DNA from: PUMD01 sp964599275
Lineage (GTDB): Bacteria > Bacillota > Sulfobacillia > SLMV01
Direction of reading: 5' to 3'
DNA: 50,177 nt
NCBI GenBank assembly: GCA_964599275.1
Contig: CAZRFK010000008.1
Coordinates: 1-50,177 of the forward strand
Shown here piece after piece: positions 1 through 8,875 of the stretch (within the stretch, counting starts at the first letter, position 1; each line of letters opens with the position of its first letter). A program made the translations under genes and the position numbers. A model generated the notes under the pieces. That model ran no database searches. It saw only the letters and a list, made by a program, of their open reading frames with translations, and had not been told where the DNA came from.

Positions 1-1021
1 CATTGAACTTGTACCCGGGAGTATATCCTTCCCGTTCATCCAGATGAACTGAAATTCCTTCTTGTTCGAGCTCGTCCTGAATAGAGGCGGCCTTCTGCAG
101 CACTTCACTGCGGGTGTCTTCCCGGTATATAGGGACGATTACAGATTGAATGGGGGCAATATTGGGTGGCAGCTTCAGGCCACGGTCATCTCCATGCACC
201 ATGATTACTGCCCCTATAAGACGATGTGATACCCCCCAGGAAGTCTGGTGAACCAGTTTGTGTGTGCCGTCCTCATCCAGGTAATTTACTTCCATCACCC
301 GGGCAAAACCATCTCCAAGGTAATGAGAAGTACCGGCCTGTAAAGCTCGACCATCACCCATCATGGCTTCTACAGTGAAGGTATCAACCGCACCTGCGAA
401 CTTCTCACTTTCTGATTTGAGACCTTCTATTACGGGGACTGCCAATTCGTTTTCGATGAAATCCCGGTAAACCTCTATCATCATCTCAGCTCGTTTGCGA
501 GCATTTTCCTCGTTGCGATGGCAGGTGTGACCTTCCTGCCAGAGAAACTCTGAGGTTCTGATAAACGGGTATGTGGACTTTTCCCAGCGCATCACGCTGC
601 ACCATTGATTGATTACTACCGGTAAATCTCGGTAGGACTGGATCCATCGTGAAAACATTTTGCCTATAATCGTTTCTGAACTGGGTCGAATTGCCAGTCT
701 TTCGGATAATTCTTCACCGCCAGCATGAGTGACCCAGGGAGCCTCGGGGGCAAATCCCTCGATATGCTCAGCTTCACGCTGGAAAATGCTTTCCGGGATC
801 AGCATTGGAAAGTACGCATTCTCTACTCCGGTGTCCTTGAACCGCCGGTCAAGATTATCCTGCATGGCTTCCCAGATTCCGTACCCATATGGGCGTACAA
901 CGATACATCCACGAACCGGAGCATAATCAGCCAGTTCAGCTTTTTGAACTATGTCCAGATACCATCGTGAGAAGTCTTCATTCTGTGGGGTGATTTCTTC
1001 GACATAAGAATCCTTACTCAT
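1..1021 (-). CDS. proS: Prolyl-tRNA synthetase, archaeal/eukaryote-like type (partial, C-terminus outside window)
   Basis: This enzyme charges tRNA-Pro with proline in the cytoplasm. The gene reads from the ATG at 1021 and is still open at the window edge, giving about 340 residues of a family usually near 480. The class II motif 2 region is clear (VMRWEKSTYPFIRTSEFLWQ), preceded by RPSSETIIGKMFSRWIQSYR and followed by EGHTCHRNEENA. This wording fits the shorter archaeal/eukaryote-like ProS without the bacterial editing insertion between motifs 2 and 3. A GGGAGG ribosome binding site lies about 8 bases before the ATG. A T-box leader directly upstream supports control by uncharged tRNA-Pro. 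Bacteria with this ProS type are well known, so it is not by itself a sign of recent transfer. Confidence 0.95.
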   Translation of the reverse strand, partial: MSKDSYVEEITPQNEDFSRWYLDIVQKAELADYAPVRGCIVVRPYGYGIWEAMQDNLDRRFKDTGVENAYFPMLIPESIFQREAEHIEGFAPEAPWVTHAGGEELSERLAIRPSSETIIGKMFSRWIQSYRDLPVVINQWCSVMRWEKSTYPFIRTSEFLWQEGHTCHRNEENARKRAEMMIEVYRDFIENELAVPVIEGLKSESEKFAGAVDTFTVEAMMGDGRALQAGTSHYLGDGFARVMEVNYLDEDGTHKLVHQTSWGVSHRLIGAVIMVHGDDRGLKLPPNIAPIQSVIVPIYREDTRSEVLQKAASIQDELEQEGISVHLDEREGYTPGYKFN

Positions 1022-1059
1022 GTTTGTTCCTCCCTGCCTTTGATTAACTGTGCACAAAA

Positions 1060-1091
1060 ATAAAACTCCCCGTCCGAAGGGACGGAGAGTG
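1060..1091 (-). terminator. T-box-controlled intrinsic terminator
   Basis: Read on the minus strand, CTCTCCGTCC pairs with GGACGGGGAG around a short TTCG-containing loop, followed by a T-rich tract (TTTTATTTTTG). It lies between the T-box sequence and the proS ribosome binding site. The T-box sequence overlaps the region that would form the alternative antiterminator. Confidence 0.85.
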
Positions 1092-1265
1092 TCCGCGTTA
1101 CCACCCTGATTCCGGAAAATCCGGCTCTCATGCCAGCCTTATATCGAGGGCCATTCGCTCAGTTTTGCCGAGGGCTCCAGGCTGGGAATCGAAAGGTCTG
1201 CCTTCCGAGCTCACACCAACCCCGGATCGCTGATAGACAGAGTTCCTTTCAAGATACCTTTCATC
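1064..1265 (-). promoter_or_regulatory. T-box riboswitch leader of proS
   Basis: On the minus strand the conserved T-box antiterminator sequence AGGGTGGTAACGCGG is present (complement of 1093-1107), close to the family consensus AGGGTGGNACCGCG. It is followed at once by an intrinsic terminator and then proS. Upstream is a stem I-like region with GGTTGGTGTGAG, resembling the usual apical loop. A TATAAA -10-like box (complement of 1271-1276) puts the transcript start near 1265. The expected specifier is a proline codon. A CCC at the complement of 1184-1186 is a candidate, but I could not fix the specifier loop. Uncharged tRNA-Pro would be expected to stabilise the antiterminator and switch on proS. 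Confidence 0.9.
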
Positions 1266-1343
1266 ACCAGTTTATACTGCTAGTTTAACCCATAATATCA
1301 GACCTGATGACTGATTCACAAGTTATCTGCACAGACCACCTCA

Positions 1344-3773
1344 TCATCCGTCATCAGATTCGTTCCTGGAGAATTCACGCAGAGCTTCAGCCATCTGCCG
1401 TAGTTCAGCATCGACTTTCCCGTAGAGTGTTTCCTCCGGGAAGTTTTTACCAGGTTCACGTTGCCCTGCAGGCATATCACACAGGATCCCGGCCGCCTGT
1501 TTTATGTTACCTGCGGCCCAGATGTGAAAATCTCCTTTTTCAACTGATTCAAGGATCTCATTTTTTAACATGAGATTGTCTACGTTTTGCTCAGGAATCA
1601 CTACTCCCTGTTCACCGGTGAGTCCAGCGGTGTAGCATGTGTGATAAAAACCCTCGATCTTCTGGTTTACGCCTCCCACCGGCTGCATCTGCCCCTTTTG
1701 ATTAACTGAGCCGGTTATGGCTACAGATTGTCTTATTGGAACGTCGGCCAGTGATGACAGCAAAGCCAGAAGCTCTGCAGCAGAAGCGCTATCTCCGTCA
1801 ACTCCACCATAGGTTTGCTCAAATGTTATGCTTGCAGACAGAGACAGCGGTTTGTCATATGCAAATTGATCAGCAAGGTACCCGGACAAAATAAGCACGC
1901 CCTTGCTGTGGATTGAACCGCTCATTTTTACCTTTCGTTCAATGTTGACTACTCCTTCATTTCCTATATAAGTGTTTGCTGTTATGCGCGAGGGAGCTCC
2001 AAAGGAGTAATCTCCCAGGTCAGTAATCTGCAGTGCGTTGACCTGACCGGAAACTTCACCTTTGGTGTCAACAAGTATTTTACCTCTTTCTATCGCTTCC
2101 CGGATGTAGCTTTCCACAAGATTGGAACGATAGACCTTTTCCTGGACTGCCTTATCTACGTGCTCGTCAGTTACACAGCTGGCTTCCTCGAGCTGGGCCC
2201 ATGCATCTGATTCGAATACAATCTCCACCACTTCATTGAATCGAGAAGAGAGTTTTTCCTGATCGTGGGTGAGACGAGAACTGTAATCGACTATATTAGC
2301 AACTGCTGAACTGTCGAAAGGAAGCAGGTCCTCACGTTTTTGTACTGTCCGGACAAACTGGGCGTACTGATGTAAGTTCTCCTCCGTCCTGTTCATACGA
2401 ACATCAAAATCAGCGTTTATTTTGAAGAATTTGCCGAAATCATCATCATATTTTGACAGCAGATAATAAATACGTGGTGTACCCATGAGGATTATCTTTA
2501 CATCCAGGGGAATGGTATCGGGCTGTATAGCGGTGGTTGGAACCATTCTGAACTGTTCACCGATGTTTTCGATGCGCACTGTATTATTTTTCAAAGTGCG
2601 CTTCAGTGCATTCCAACTCAGGGGGTTTTTGAGGATATCTTCGGCCATCAGGATTATATATCCGCCGTTGGCCTGATGTAGGGCTCCAGGTCGGATGAGA
2701 GTGTGGTCAGTAGTGAGGGTTCCCATGCGGCTTTCATATTCCACTTTACCGAGCAAATTGTAATAAGTGGGGTTGGTCTCTTCTATAACCGGTGCCCCTT
2801 CTGTATCTGCATTGTTTACCAAAAGATTTACCTCATACCGATTGGAGTCAGACTGTTGACCCTGAGCAGACATCATCGCGAGCGGATTTCCCTCATCTTC
2901 GCTGTTATCCTTGAACTCATCCAGATTGCTGATCATGTCCTCATGTACTTCATCCAGGTAGGAGCATATCCCGGGAAATTCAGAGTATTTTTCCTTTGGT
3001 GGCTCAAAAAGAGGTCGAATGGCAAAAGAACCCATGCGTTTTTCAAGTTCCTTTATGGCGGATTTTGCCTCCTGTTCATTCTGTCTCACCTGACGAACAG
3101 CAACCCGTATACGTGGCTGGAGCTCATTTCCCCGTTCTTCTATTTCACGGCGAGTTTCCTCATCGAGGGCTTGAAATTCTTCCTGACTCATTGGTTCATC
3201 TTCTTCATTGAGTGGAACGGTGGTGAACCCTCCACTTCCTCGCTGCAGGGCAAAACCCTGTTCTCGAACCTCTTCTTCTAGCTCCTGAAGGGTTTCTGTG
3301 GTCCTGGATTGGTATTTTTCCAAGATTTTAGCCCGCTGCTTTTCGAAGTCTCCGCTGTCAAACTCATGGGTAACTGCTGTTCTCACATCTTCAACAAGTT
3401 CTTCCATGTCCTGTTTGAAAGTTTCCCCGTAACCTGCCGGCAGTGATAGAGCCGAGGGTTTTTCGGGATTGTTAAAGTTGTACACATAACACCAGTCGGG
3501 CGGGCTGTCTTCCTGTTTGGCTTTCTTGCGCACAGCAGTTCTGGCATAAGTGCTCTTGCCGGTACCCGGAGGGCCAGACATGAAAATGTTGTATCCAGGA
3601 CTGTTTACCTCCAGACCGAAATCAACGGCTTGCACAGCTCTGGGTTGGCCGATGATCCCTTCTTGAGGAGATGTTTCTTCAGTAGTATCGAAGTCGAAAA
3701 AATCGGGATCACAGATTTTTTTCAATTCAGAAATATCTAATTTACGACATTTATCGGCTGATGGATCAGCCAT
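1344..3773 (-). CDS. Lon-related AAA+ ATP-dependent protease (LonB/AAA_32 type)
   Basis: This is an 809-residue soluble ATP-driven serine protease related to Lon. The Walker A motif GPPGTGKS is at residues 67-74. A coiled-coil, Glu/Lys-rich segment follows (about 140-260), where this family carries an insertion within the ATPase part. The C-terminal third is a Lon proteolytic domain: the GVDGDSASAAELLALLSSLA block holds the expected catalytic Ser, and the GGVNQKIEGFYH block holds the Lys of the Ser-Lys dyad. The length matches the Lon-related putative protease family rather than classical LonA, because no N-terminal LAN domain is visible. An AAAGGAG site 7 bases before the ATG supports the start. 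It is transcribed towards proS, but the T-box promoter makes proS separately regulated. Substrates are unknown. Confidence 0.9.
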   Translation of the reverse strand: MADPSADKCRKLDISELKKICDPDFFDFDTTEETSPQEGIIGQPRAVQAVDFGLEVNSPGYNIFMSGPPGTGKSTYARTAVRKKAKQEDSPPDWCYVYNFNNPEKPSALSLPAGYGETFKQDMEELVEDVRTAVTHEFDSGDFEKQRAKILEKYQSRTTETLQELEEEVREQGFALQRGSGGFTTVPLNEEDEPMSQEEFQALDEETRREIEERGNELQPRIRVAVRQVRQNEQEAKSAIKELEKRMGSFAIRPLFEPPKEKYSEFPGICSYLDEVHEDMISNLDEFKDNSEDEGNPLAMMSAQGQQSDSNRYEVNLLVNNADTEGAPVIEETNPTYYNLLGKVEYESRMGTLTTDHTLIRPGALHQANGGYIILMAEDILKNPLSWNALKRTLKNNTVRIENIGEQFRMVPTTAIQPDTIPLDVKIILMGTPRIYYLLSKYDDDFGKFFKINADFDVRMNRTEENLHQYAQFVRTVQKREDLLPFDSSAVANIVDYSSRLTHDQEKLSSRFNEVVEIVFESDAWAQLEEASCVTDEHVDKAVQEKVYRSNLVESYIREAIERGKILVDTKGEVSGQVNALQITDLGDYSFGAPSRITANTYIGNEGVVNIERKVKMSGSIHSKGVLILSGYLADQFAYDKPLSLSASITFEQTYGGVDGDSASAAELLALLSSLADVPIRQSVAITGSVNQKGQMQPVGGVNQKIEGFYHTCYTAGLTGEQGVVIPEQNVDNLMLKNEILESVEKGDFHIWAAGNIKQAAGILCDMPAGQREPGKNFPEETLYGKVDAELRQMAEALREFSRNESDDG

Positions 3774-3888
3774 TATTCAGCTCCTTTCAGTTTGTGGCGA
3801 ATTTAGGACAATTAACCCGGCTATTCCTGTGTTAATTCTCCATTTTATATCTTTTTCCTTCCTGTTAGTGCCATTTCAGTGCCTCACT

Positions 3889-6579
3889 TTAATCCTGCGG
3901 AGGAGGACCAGCAGTAGCGGCAAAGTAGGCGTCCGGCCTGACGTGACGGGCAAAAGTGCTGGTAACATCCTCAGGTGTGATAGACGCAAACCTCTCATCG
4001 TAGGTTGAAAGATAGTCGAGGCCCAGCTGGTAATATTCGATGTTCAGCAGATTAGTTACCAGACCTCTGGTGGTTTCAAGGCTCAGCTGTGCACTACCCA
4101 TGAGATGGCTTTTGACCTCGTCCAATTCCTCCCCGGACGGCGGTTCGGTGCTCAGCCGCTGTAGATGATCTGCTACTCCCTGCAGCAGAGTTTCTACATT
4201 TTGTGGGTTCACACCGGCTTTGATAGCCCAGGTACCACCGCCGCGAATGGCGCTGAGCCGACTGGAGATGTTATAGGCAAGACCTTCACGGTCGCGAAGG
4301 TCTCGACCGATTCTTCCGCCAAGTCCAACACCTCCCAATAACAGAAAAGCCAGACGCAGTGCATCGTAATCGGGGTGGCTGCGGGGAACCCCACCAGCTC
4401 CCAGAACAACATCAGTCTGTGACTTTCCAGTAACAGTGAGAGCCCGGCGGTGGATTTCTGTAGGTTCTTCAGGAGGTGCAACATTATCTACATTTACTCT
4501 GGGGGCATCCTGGTTATGGTGCAGCCATTCATTCAGAATGTTGGTGATTTCTTCTGCCATCTGGGATGGAGGTGCATCAGAGACAGTTACCAAAATGGCG
4601 CCATCAGGTTGGTAATATTCAGAGAAAAGCTGCATGAGATCATCACGAGTCAAATTCTTAATACTTTCTACTGTTCCTGTTACCGGGTCCCGGTACGGAT
4701 GATTTTCAGTGTAGATCATTCGTTTCAATGCCCTGTTGGCCAAAAATGCTGTATTGTCTTTCCTATCATTCAAGAATGTAGCCAGGCGGCCCTGCGACTT
4801 TTTTATTTCTTCCGGGGGGAAAGAGGCATTCAGGAGCATCTCGGCCAGGAATCTGAGAGCCTTTTTGCGGTCCTCGGGCAAACTCTGGATCGACAACGTG
4901 GTGGTCTCTGTACTTACAGAGGTGGTGAAACTCATGCCCAGAGAATCCATGGATAGGGCCAGCTGCTGGCTGTCATATTCATCAGTTCCTGCGTTGAGCA
5001 GATCTCCAATCAGAAAGAAAGCACCGTTTTTATCACCGGGATCTAGCATACTGCCCGCCTGAAGCAAAAGAGAGCAGCGATACAGCTGACAGTCTTCATA
5101 CTGATAGCCGATGAAGGTAACATTTCCTGGCAGTTTCGTGCGGTATATATCCTGTGGACCGGGAAGAGTCCGATTTGAAGATTCCTTTTTCTCAAAACTT
5201 CCGCAGGAGCCGGCACAGGAAGAGCTTTTTCCATCGCGGTAACCGTGTACCGCGTCCGGCTGCAGGTCCGAATTTTTGAAAACTGCCGCATCTGAATCGG
5301 TTTGAGCGTTCTCAGGGATGAACCAACCAGTGGTTTTGTTGTGTTGATGCAGATATTCCTTGGCCACTCGCTGTATATCCTGTGAGGTTACCTCCTGAAC
5401 GTATGAGGGAAAATCGTCACAAAAACGCCAATCTGCAACTATGCTCAATGCCCCCAGTGCGCTTCCGAGTGAGGCCACACCTTCACTATAAGCATATTGA
5501 GCCAACACCTGTTTTTTTGCCCTGGTTAACTCTTCCGAAGACGCCCCCTTTTCTGCCAGCTTATTTAATATTTCCTCTACAACATGTTCTGCCTGAGCAT
5601 TTTCTGTCTGTGGGGCAGGCATAAGGGTGATATTGAAAAGATGCGGATCTTGGGCGAAATGTAAAAGGCTGGATGCTCCTACGGCTATATTTTCGTGAAT
5701 CAGCTGAGTGTACAGGCGGCTGCTTTTGCCCATGGGTGCATTGTCAAAACCAAAAGGCCAGGTGCCCCCACTCAGGATAGCCTGCAGAACATGCAGCGGT
5801 ACAATATCGGGATGTGCGGCAGAAGGGATGTGGTAGACCATCCGCAGGCGTCTGGTTCGTCCTGGTCGGCTGACGGTAATTCGTCTGGGGCCCTGTTGAG
5901 GTGGTTCTTTTATCTGTAAATCTGTTACCTGAGGTCCTGGCTGCAGCTGACCAAAATTCTCACGCACAATTTCTTCTATTTCTGAGGTGTCAATATCGCC
6001 AACCACTACCGCCACTGCATTTTTAGGAGTGTAGTATGTGTGGTAGTGATCCAGCAGTTGCTCGCGGGTTATGTCCTGAATATCCGATTTTCTCCCGATG
6101 ACCATATGCCCGTAGGGATGAGCTGTAAAAGCGGTGGAGCGCACGGCTTGTGCTAGCCAGAAACTCGGGTCATTTTCACTTCCTTCGCGTTCGGAAAGTA
6201 TCACGCCTCGTTCACGGTCAATTTCTTCTGGAGAGAATGCGCAGTTAACCATACGGTCTGCTTCAATTTCGATGGCCAGCTGTATGTGTTCCGGGGGTAG
6301 CACCTCAAAAAAAGCCGTATAGTCATCGCCGGTGAATCCGTTCCAGCGCCCACCTCGGGCGGTAATGAGCCGATCCAATTGTCCTGCGGGATACTCAGGA
6401 GTTCCTTTGAAAAGCATGTGTTCTACCAGATGCGATATGCCGGTCAGACCGGGAAGTTCATTTCGACCGCCTACCCGATACCAGATGTAAAAAGATGCAG
6501 CCGGAGCACGGTGATCTTCCCTTATTAAAACTTCCATTTCGTTTTCCAATTTAATATGTTTGATCGGACGTTTCATCAC
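3889..6579 (-). CDS. M16 family zinc metallopeptidase, two fused M16 units
   Basis: The 896-residue protein has two M16 (pitrilysin/processing-peptidase) halves in one chain. The N-terminal half holds the inverted zinc motif HLVEH (residues 50-54), with a third-ligand Glu at about 130 (RGVILSEREG). The C-terminal half keeps the family fold and the REGLAY substrate-binding motif but has no HxxEH, so only the first half should be catalytic. A Ser/Cys-rich linker (SSSCAGSCGSF) joins them. No signal peptide is visible, so it is probably cytoplasmic. GTG (6579) and ATG (6576) are both possible starts; the GAGGAG site at 6591-6596 suits GTG slightly better. It may clear oligopeptides. It is divergent from the lipoprotein gene at 6.7 kb. 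Confidence 0.9.
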   Translation of the reverse strand: MMKRPIKHIKLENEMEVLIREDHRAPAASFYIWYRVGGRNELPGLTGISHLVEHMLFKGTPEYPAGQLDRLITARGGRWNGFTGDDYTAFFEVLPPEHIQLAIEIEADRMVNCAFSPEEIDRERGVILSEREGSENDPSFWLAQAVRSTAFTAHPYGHMVIGRKSDIQDITREQLLDHYHTYYTPKNAVAVVVGDIDTSEIEEIVRENFGQLQPGPQVTDLQIKEPPQQGPRRITVSRPGRTRRLRMVYHIPSAAHPDIVPLHVLQAILSGGTWPFGFDNAPMGKSSRLYTQLIHENIAVGASSLLHFAQDPHLFNITLMPAPQTENAQAEHVVEEILNKLAEKGASSEELTRAKKQVLAQYAYSEGVASLGSALGALSIVADWRFCDDFPSYVQEVTSQDIQRVAKEYLHQHNKTTGWFIPENAQTDSDAAVFKNSDLQPDAVHGYRDGKSSSCAGSCGSFEKKESSNRTLPGPQDIYRTKLPGNVTFIGYQYEDCQLYRCSLLLQAGSMLDPGDKNGAFFLIGDLLNAGTDEYDSQQLALSMDSLGMSFTTSVSTETTTLSIQSLPEDRKKALRFLAEMLLNASFPPEEIKKSQGRLATFLNDRKDNTAFLANRALKRMIYTENHPYRDPVTGTVESIKNLTRDDLMQLFSEYYQPDGAILVTVSDAPPSQMAEEITNILNEWLHHNQDAPRVNVDNVAPPEEPTEIHRRALTVTGKSQTDVVLGAGGVPRSHPDYDALRLAFLLLGGVGLGGRIGRDLRDREGLAYNISSRLSAIRGGGTWAIKAGVNPQNVETLLQGVADHLQRLSTEPPSGEELDEVKSHLMGSAQLSLETTRGLVTNLLNIEYYQLGLDYLSTYDERFASITPEDVTSTFARHVRPDAYFAATAGPPPQD

Positions 6580-6732
6580 TATTTTATCATCTCCTCATTT
6601 CAAAGCTGCGGGTTAGAGCTTAATTATATGTTCTCTCTTAAGGACCTGCCAAATTAACGCAATTATTTCCGTTGCCATGATAGGTCATAATACGGGCTGT
6701 TGCAGATTAAATTTACTTGGGAGGGGTAATGT

Positions 6733-7290
6733 ATCGAGAAAACAAGTGGCCTGCTGGTTTTTATCTGCATTTTGTTTTTTTTGAACAGCTGCGGGGGAGG
6801 ACTTCCTCCAATTCGTCATCATACGGTGGATGACCCCCTATCTGATGTTCCTCAGCTGCTGTGGGAAATGGAGTTTGCTGCGGATACGTTGGCCAGGGCT
6901 GTGGACACAGAAGCGGGAGTGGCTGTAATTTATTCTTCCGGTTCGGGGCTGCCCATTGTTGTAGTGGTGAATAGGCAGGGGCAGGTTCTCAAAAGAACCA
7001 CTGGACCTGTTGAGCTGGAGGCTGGAGGCTTCTGGGTGCACAATTCTTCTGTCGAGATTCTCCTGGTCGATAATGAGGACAGGATTTTCAAGACGGGGGT
7101 AACCACATCTGGTCATGAGCACCAACCTGTTTTTCCGGAGCCTTTCCCCTGGACAGACCTGCACCTGCTGAAATCAGAGCAAGGGGAGGATAGCATGGGG
7201 AAATTTGAGCAGCGTGACTATTTTATGGTGCTCAGTCAACAAAACGGTAAATTTCTGCTGCAGGTATACGTGAAAAAGAGTCAGAATTAG
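6733..7290 (+). CDS. Putative lipoprotein of unknown function, start codon problematic
   Basis: A secreted lipoprotein is suggested by a basic n-region, a hydrophobic stretch (LLVFICILFFL) and the lipobox LNSC followed by GGG. The body, about 165 residues, matches no family I know and ends with a Lys-rich tail. The reading frame closes at a TAA at 6727-6729 and has no ATG, GTG or TTG before the signal peptide. The first usable in-frame triplet is ATC at 6733, six bases after GGGAGGGG. The ATG at 6729 is in another frame; one base fewer between 6729 and 6735 would join it to the lipoprotein frame. A TTG at 6772 would destroy the signal peptide. Either an ATC start or an indel is likely. The 3' end overlaps the convergent gene by 4 bases. 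Confidence 0.6.
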   Translation: MEKTSGLLVFICILFFLNSCGGGLPPIRHHTVDDPLSDVPQLLWEMEFAADTLARAVDTEAGVAVIYSSGSGLPIVVVVNRQGQVLKRTTGPVELEAGGFWVHNSSVEILLVDNEDRIFKTGVTTSGHEHQPVFPEPFPWTDLHLLKSEQGEDSMGKFEQRDYFMVLSQQNGKFLLQVYVKKSQN

Positions 7291-8030
7291 CTGCAGATAA
7301 GGTATTCAGTCTGTTCATCGACCACCTCTACTGGTATTGAGGTTTGAGTTTTTGCCGCAGTTTTGATCTCGCCGGGTTCACTGTAAGGTGAGATATGGGT
7401 CAGAAGTAATTTTTTCACTCCGGCCATTTCCGCCAGGTTGCCGGCCTCCCGGGCAGTCATGTGTCGCCGCTGTTGAACATCCTGGGGTGGCTCCTTGAGG
7501 GTTGCTTCCGCCAGCAAAACGTCTGCCTCTCCGGCGATATCTATAACTTCCTGACATAAGGCAGTGTCGCCTGTGTAAACCATGGTGCCTGAGTTGGTGG
7601 TCAGTCTGACAGCCAGGGACTCAATGGGATGCCTGGTGGGGGCGAATCTGACTGAAAAAGGACCGAGATGTAAAAGGTCCTCAGGAATTGTGGGTTTAGC
7701 CAGCAATATATCCTTGTAAGAGAGCCTGACAAATTCGCCTGCAGGCTCGCCCGGAGCAAAAACCTCTACTTCTGGGGGAGCGTCACGACATGTTGGAGCA
7801 AACTGCAGTGCGTGGCGCAGAACAAAAAGGTCTGAGATATGATCCGGATGAAGGTGAGACAGTATTATCCACTGCAGATCACAGAAATCTATGTGGTTTT
7901 GCAGCCGTGATGTTATTCCGCTCCCGCAGTCCAAAAGAAGTACCTGTCCATCGTGCTGTATCAAATAGCCTGAGCAGGCACCACCTGGGGGTGGATATGG
8001 TGAATATCGTCCCAAAACAGTCAATTTCAT
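7287..8030 (-). CDS. MBL-fold metallo-hydrolase, YhfI/RNase Z-like
   Basis: The 247-residue protein has the metallo-beta-lactamase fold. Metal ligands appear in SHLHPDH (His59, His61, Asp63, His64), in RFAPTRHPIES, in VYTGDT and in LLLTHISPY. The arrangement resembles B. subtilis YhfI and short RNase Z-like hydrolases, but it lacks enough of the tRNase Z exosite for me to call it RNase Z. It is the last gene of a minus-strand group with the unknown protein at 8091 and the TGS GTPase. The only plausible start is ATG 8030. Its nearest strong ribosome binding site (AGGAGG, complement of 8076-8081) is 45 bases upstream, separated by a hairpin. The 3' end overlaps the lipoprotein gene by 4 bases. 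Confidence 0.85.
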   Translation of the reverse strand: MKLTVLGRYSPYPPPGGACSGYLIQHDGQVLLLDCGSGITSRLQNHIDFCDLQWIILSHLHPDHISDLFVLRHALQFAPTCRDAPPEVEVFAPGEPAGEFVRLSYKDILLAKPTIPEDLLHLGPFSVRFAPTRHPIESLAVRLTTNSGTMVYTGDTALCQEVIDIAGEADVLLAEATLKEPPQDVQQRRHMTAREAGNLAEMAGVKKLLLTHISPYSEPGEIKTAAKTQTSIPVEVVDEQTEYLICS

Positions 8031-8086
8031 GGGGAATGCGAGCAGGCACCAGAAATTCTGGTCTGTCGCAGCAAACCTCCTTTCAT
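8027..8086 (-). promoter_or_regulatory. Hairpin and possible 19-codon leader ORF between AGGAGG and the MBL start
   Basis: Upstream of the gene starting at 8030 the minus strand reads AGGAGG (8081 to 8076), six bases, then an imperfect hairpin over 8069-8038 (GCGACAGACCAG, loop AATTT, CTGGT-gc-CTG-c-TCGC), seven bases, then ATG. Folding out the hairpin leaves about 13 bases between the site and the ATG. An ATG at 8086 also opens a 19-codon ORF whose TGA overlaps the start codon of the MBL gene (ATGA), which would allow translational coupling instead. Confidence 0.4.
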
Positions 8087-8090
8087 TTCT

Positions 8091-8855
8091 TCAATTCATG
8101 GGCCAAAAAGGGGTTTCTCCGCTTATCTCATTTATTACCTCTTTAGCCTGGGTGAGCTGTTCGCTGCTGCCTTCAGCCAAAAGGCGCACTGCGCCCTCGG
8201 CTCCACCGATACCGCCGGAGGCGATGTGATGGACATCGACGCCGGTCAAGATTTTGAGAGCTTCTATCTCGGTTATAATGATACCTCTTACACTTATCAT
8301 CCGCGGAGCATCGGGATCAAATTCGCGCGGTTCATTCAGATGTCGGGTGATGTGTTCAATGTCACCGGCCACGCATTTTTCCAGTCCCACCGGTATAATC
8401 AGATGAAGTCTTCTTCCCTGAATGTGCCCCAGGGCGCTGCCAATGGTGCCACCACCGCCAAAACCACCGATAAGGATACCAGCCAGCTGTTCAGAATAGT
8501 TGAGTGCGTTAGCCCCCTTGATAAAGACGTCGCCTGGCTGCATGTGCTGTAAAGCAGTCCTGCGATCCAGGTCAGGATCCAGTTTGCCATTTCTGAAGAT
8601 CACGTCAGGATGGGGGCTGTCCTTTATAAAATCGCTGCGCTTTTTATGAGAAGGAATGGTGATACCCGATAGATAAGTGGAGCGGTTAAAATCTGAATCA
8701 AGAAGCTCCCCAACAATATAAGCATTGGTCGAGCCGGTCGGTATGGTTACGATACCGGCATCGAGAGCTTTTTCAACCTTTTCATGTTTCAGCACACCCC
8801 GGGCAATCAAACGTTTGGATTCTGCCGGGGTAAGAATAAATTCGCATGCTGGCAT
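8091..8855 (-). CDS. Conserved-looking protein of unknown function
   Basis: I do not recognise this 254-residue soluble protein. Visible features are a TIPTGSTNAYI segment near residue 40, a GDVFIKGANALNY segment near 110, a Gly-rich turn (GGFGGGGTIGSALGH, about 130-145), PVGLEKCVAGDIEHI, and a second Gly-rich segment (SGGIGGAEGAVRLL) near the C-terminus. The repeated Gly turns suggest nucleotide or cofactor binding, but this is inference. It starts 20 bases after the TGS GTPase gene, with an AGGTAGG site before the ATG, so the two are almost certainly cotranscribed. The MBL gene follows. No membrane segment or signal peptide is visible. Confidence 0.7.
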   Translation of the reverse strand: MPACEFILTPAESKRLIARGVLKHEKVEKALDAGIVTIPTGSTNAYIVGELLDSDFNRSTYLSGITIPSHKKRSDFIKDSPHPDVIFRNGKLDPDLDRRTALQHMQPGDVFIKGANALNYSEQLAGILIGGFGGGGTIGSALGHIQGRRLHLIIPVGLEKCVAGDIEHITRHLNEPREFDPDAPRMISVRGIIITEIEALKILTGVDVHHIASGGIGGAEGAVRLLAEGSSEQLTQAKEVINEISGETPFWPMN

Positions 8856-8875
8856 AAAGAAAACACCTACCTTTT

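Noticed and set aside
2703..3281. 192-codon plus-strand ORF
   Set aside because: It lies wholly antisense to the Lon-related gene, has no ribosome binding site and has no family-like sequence.
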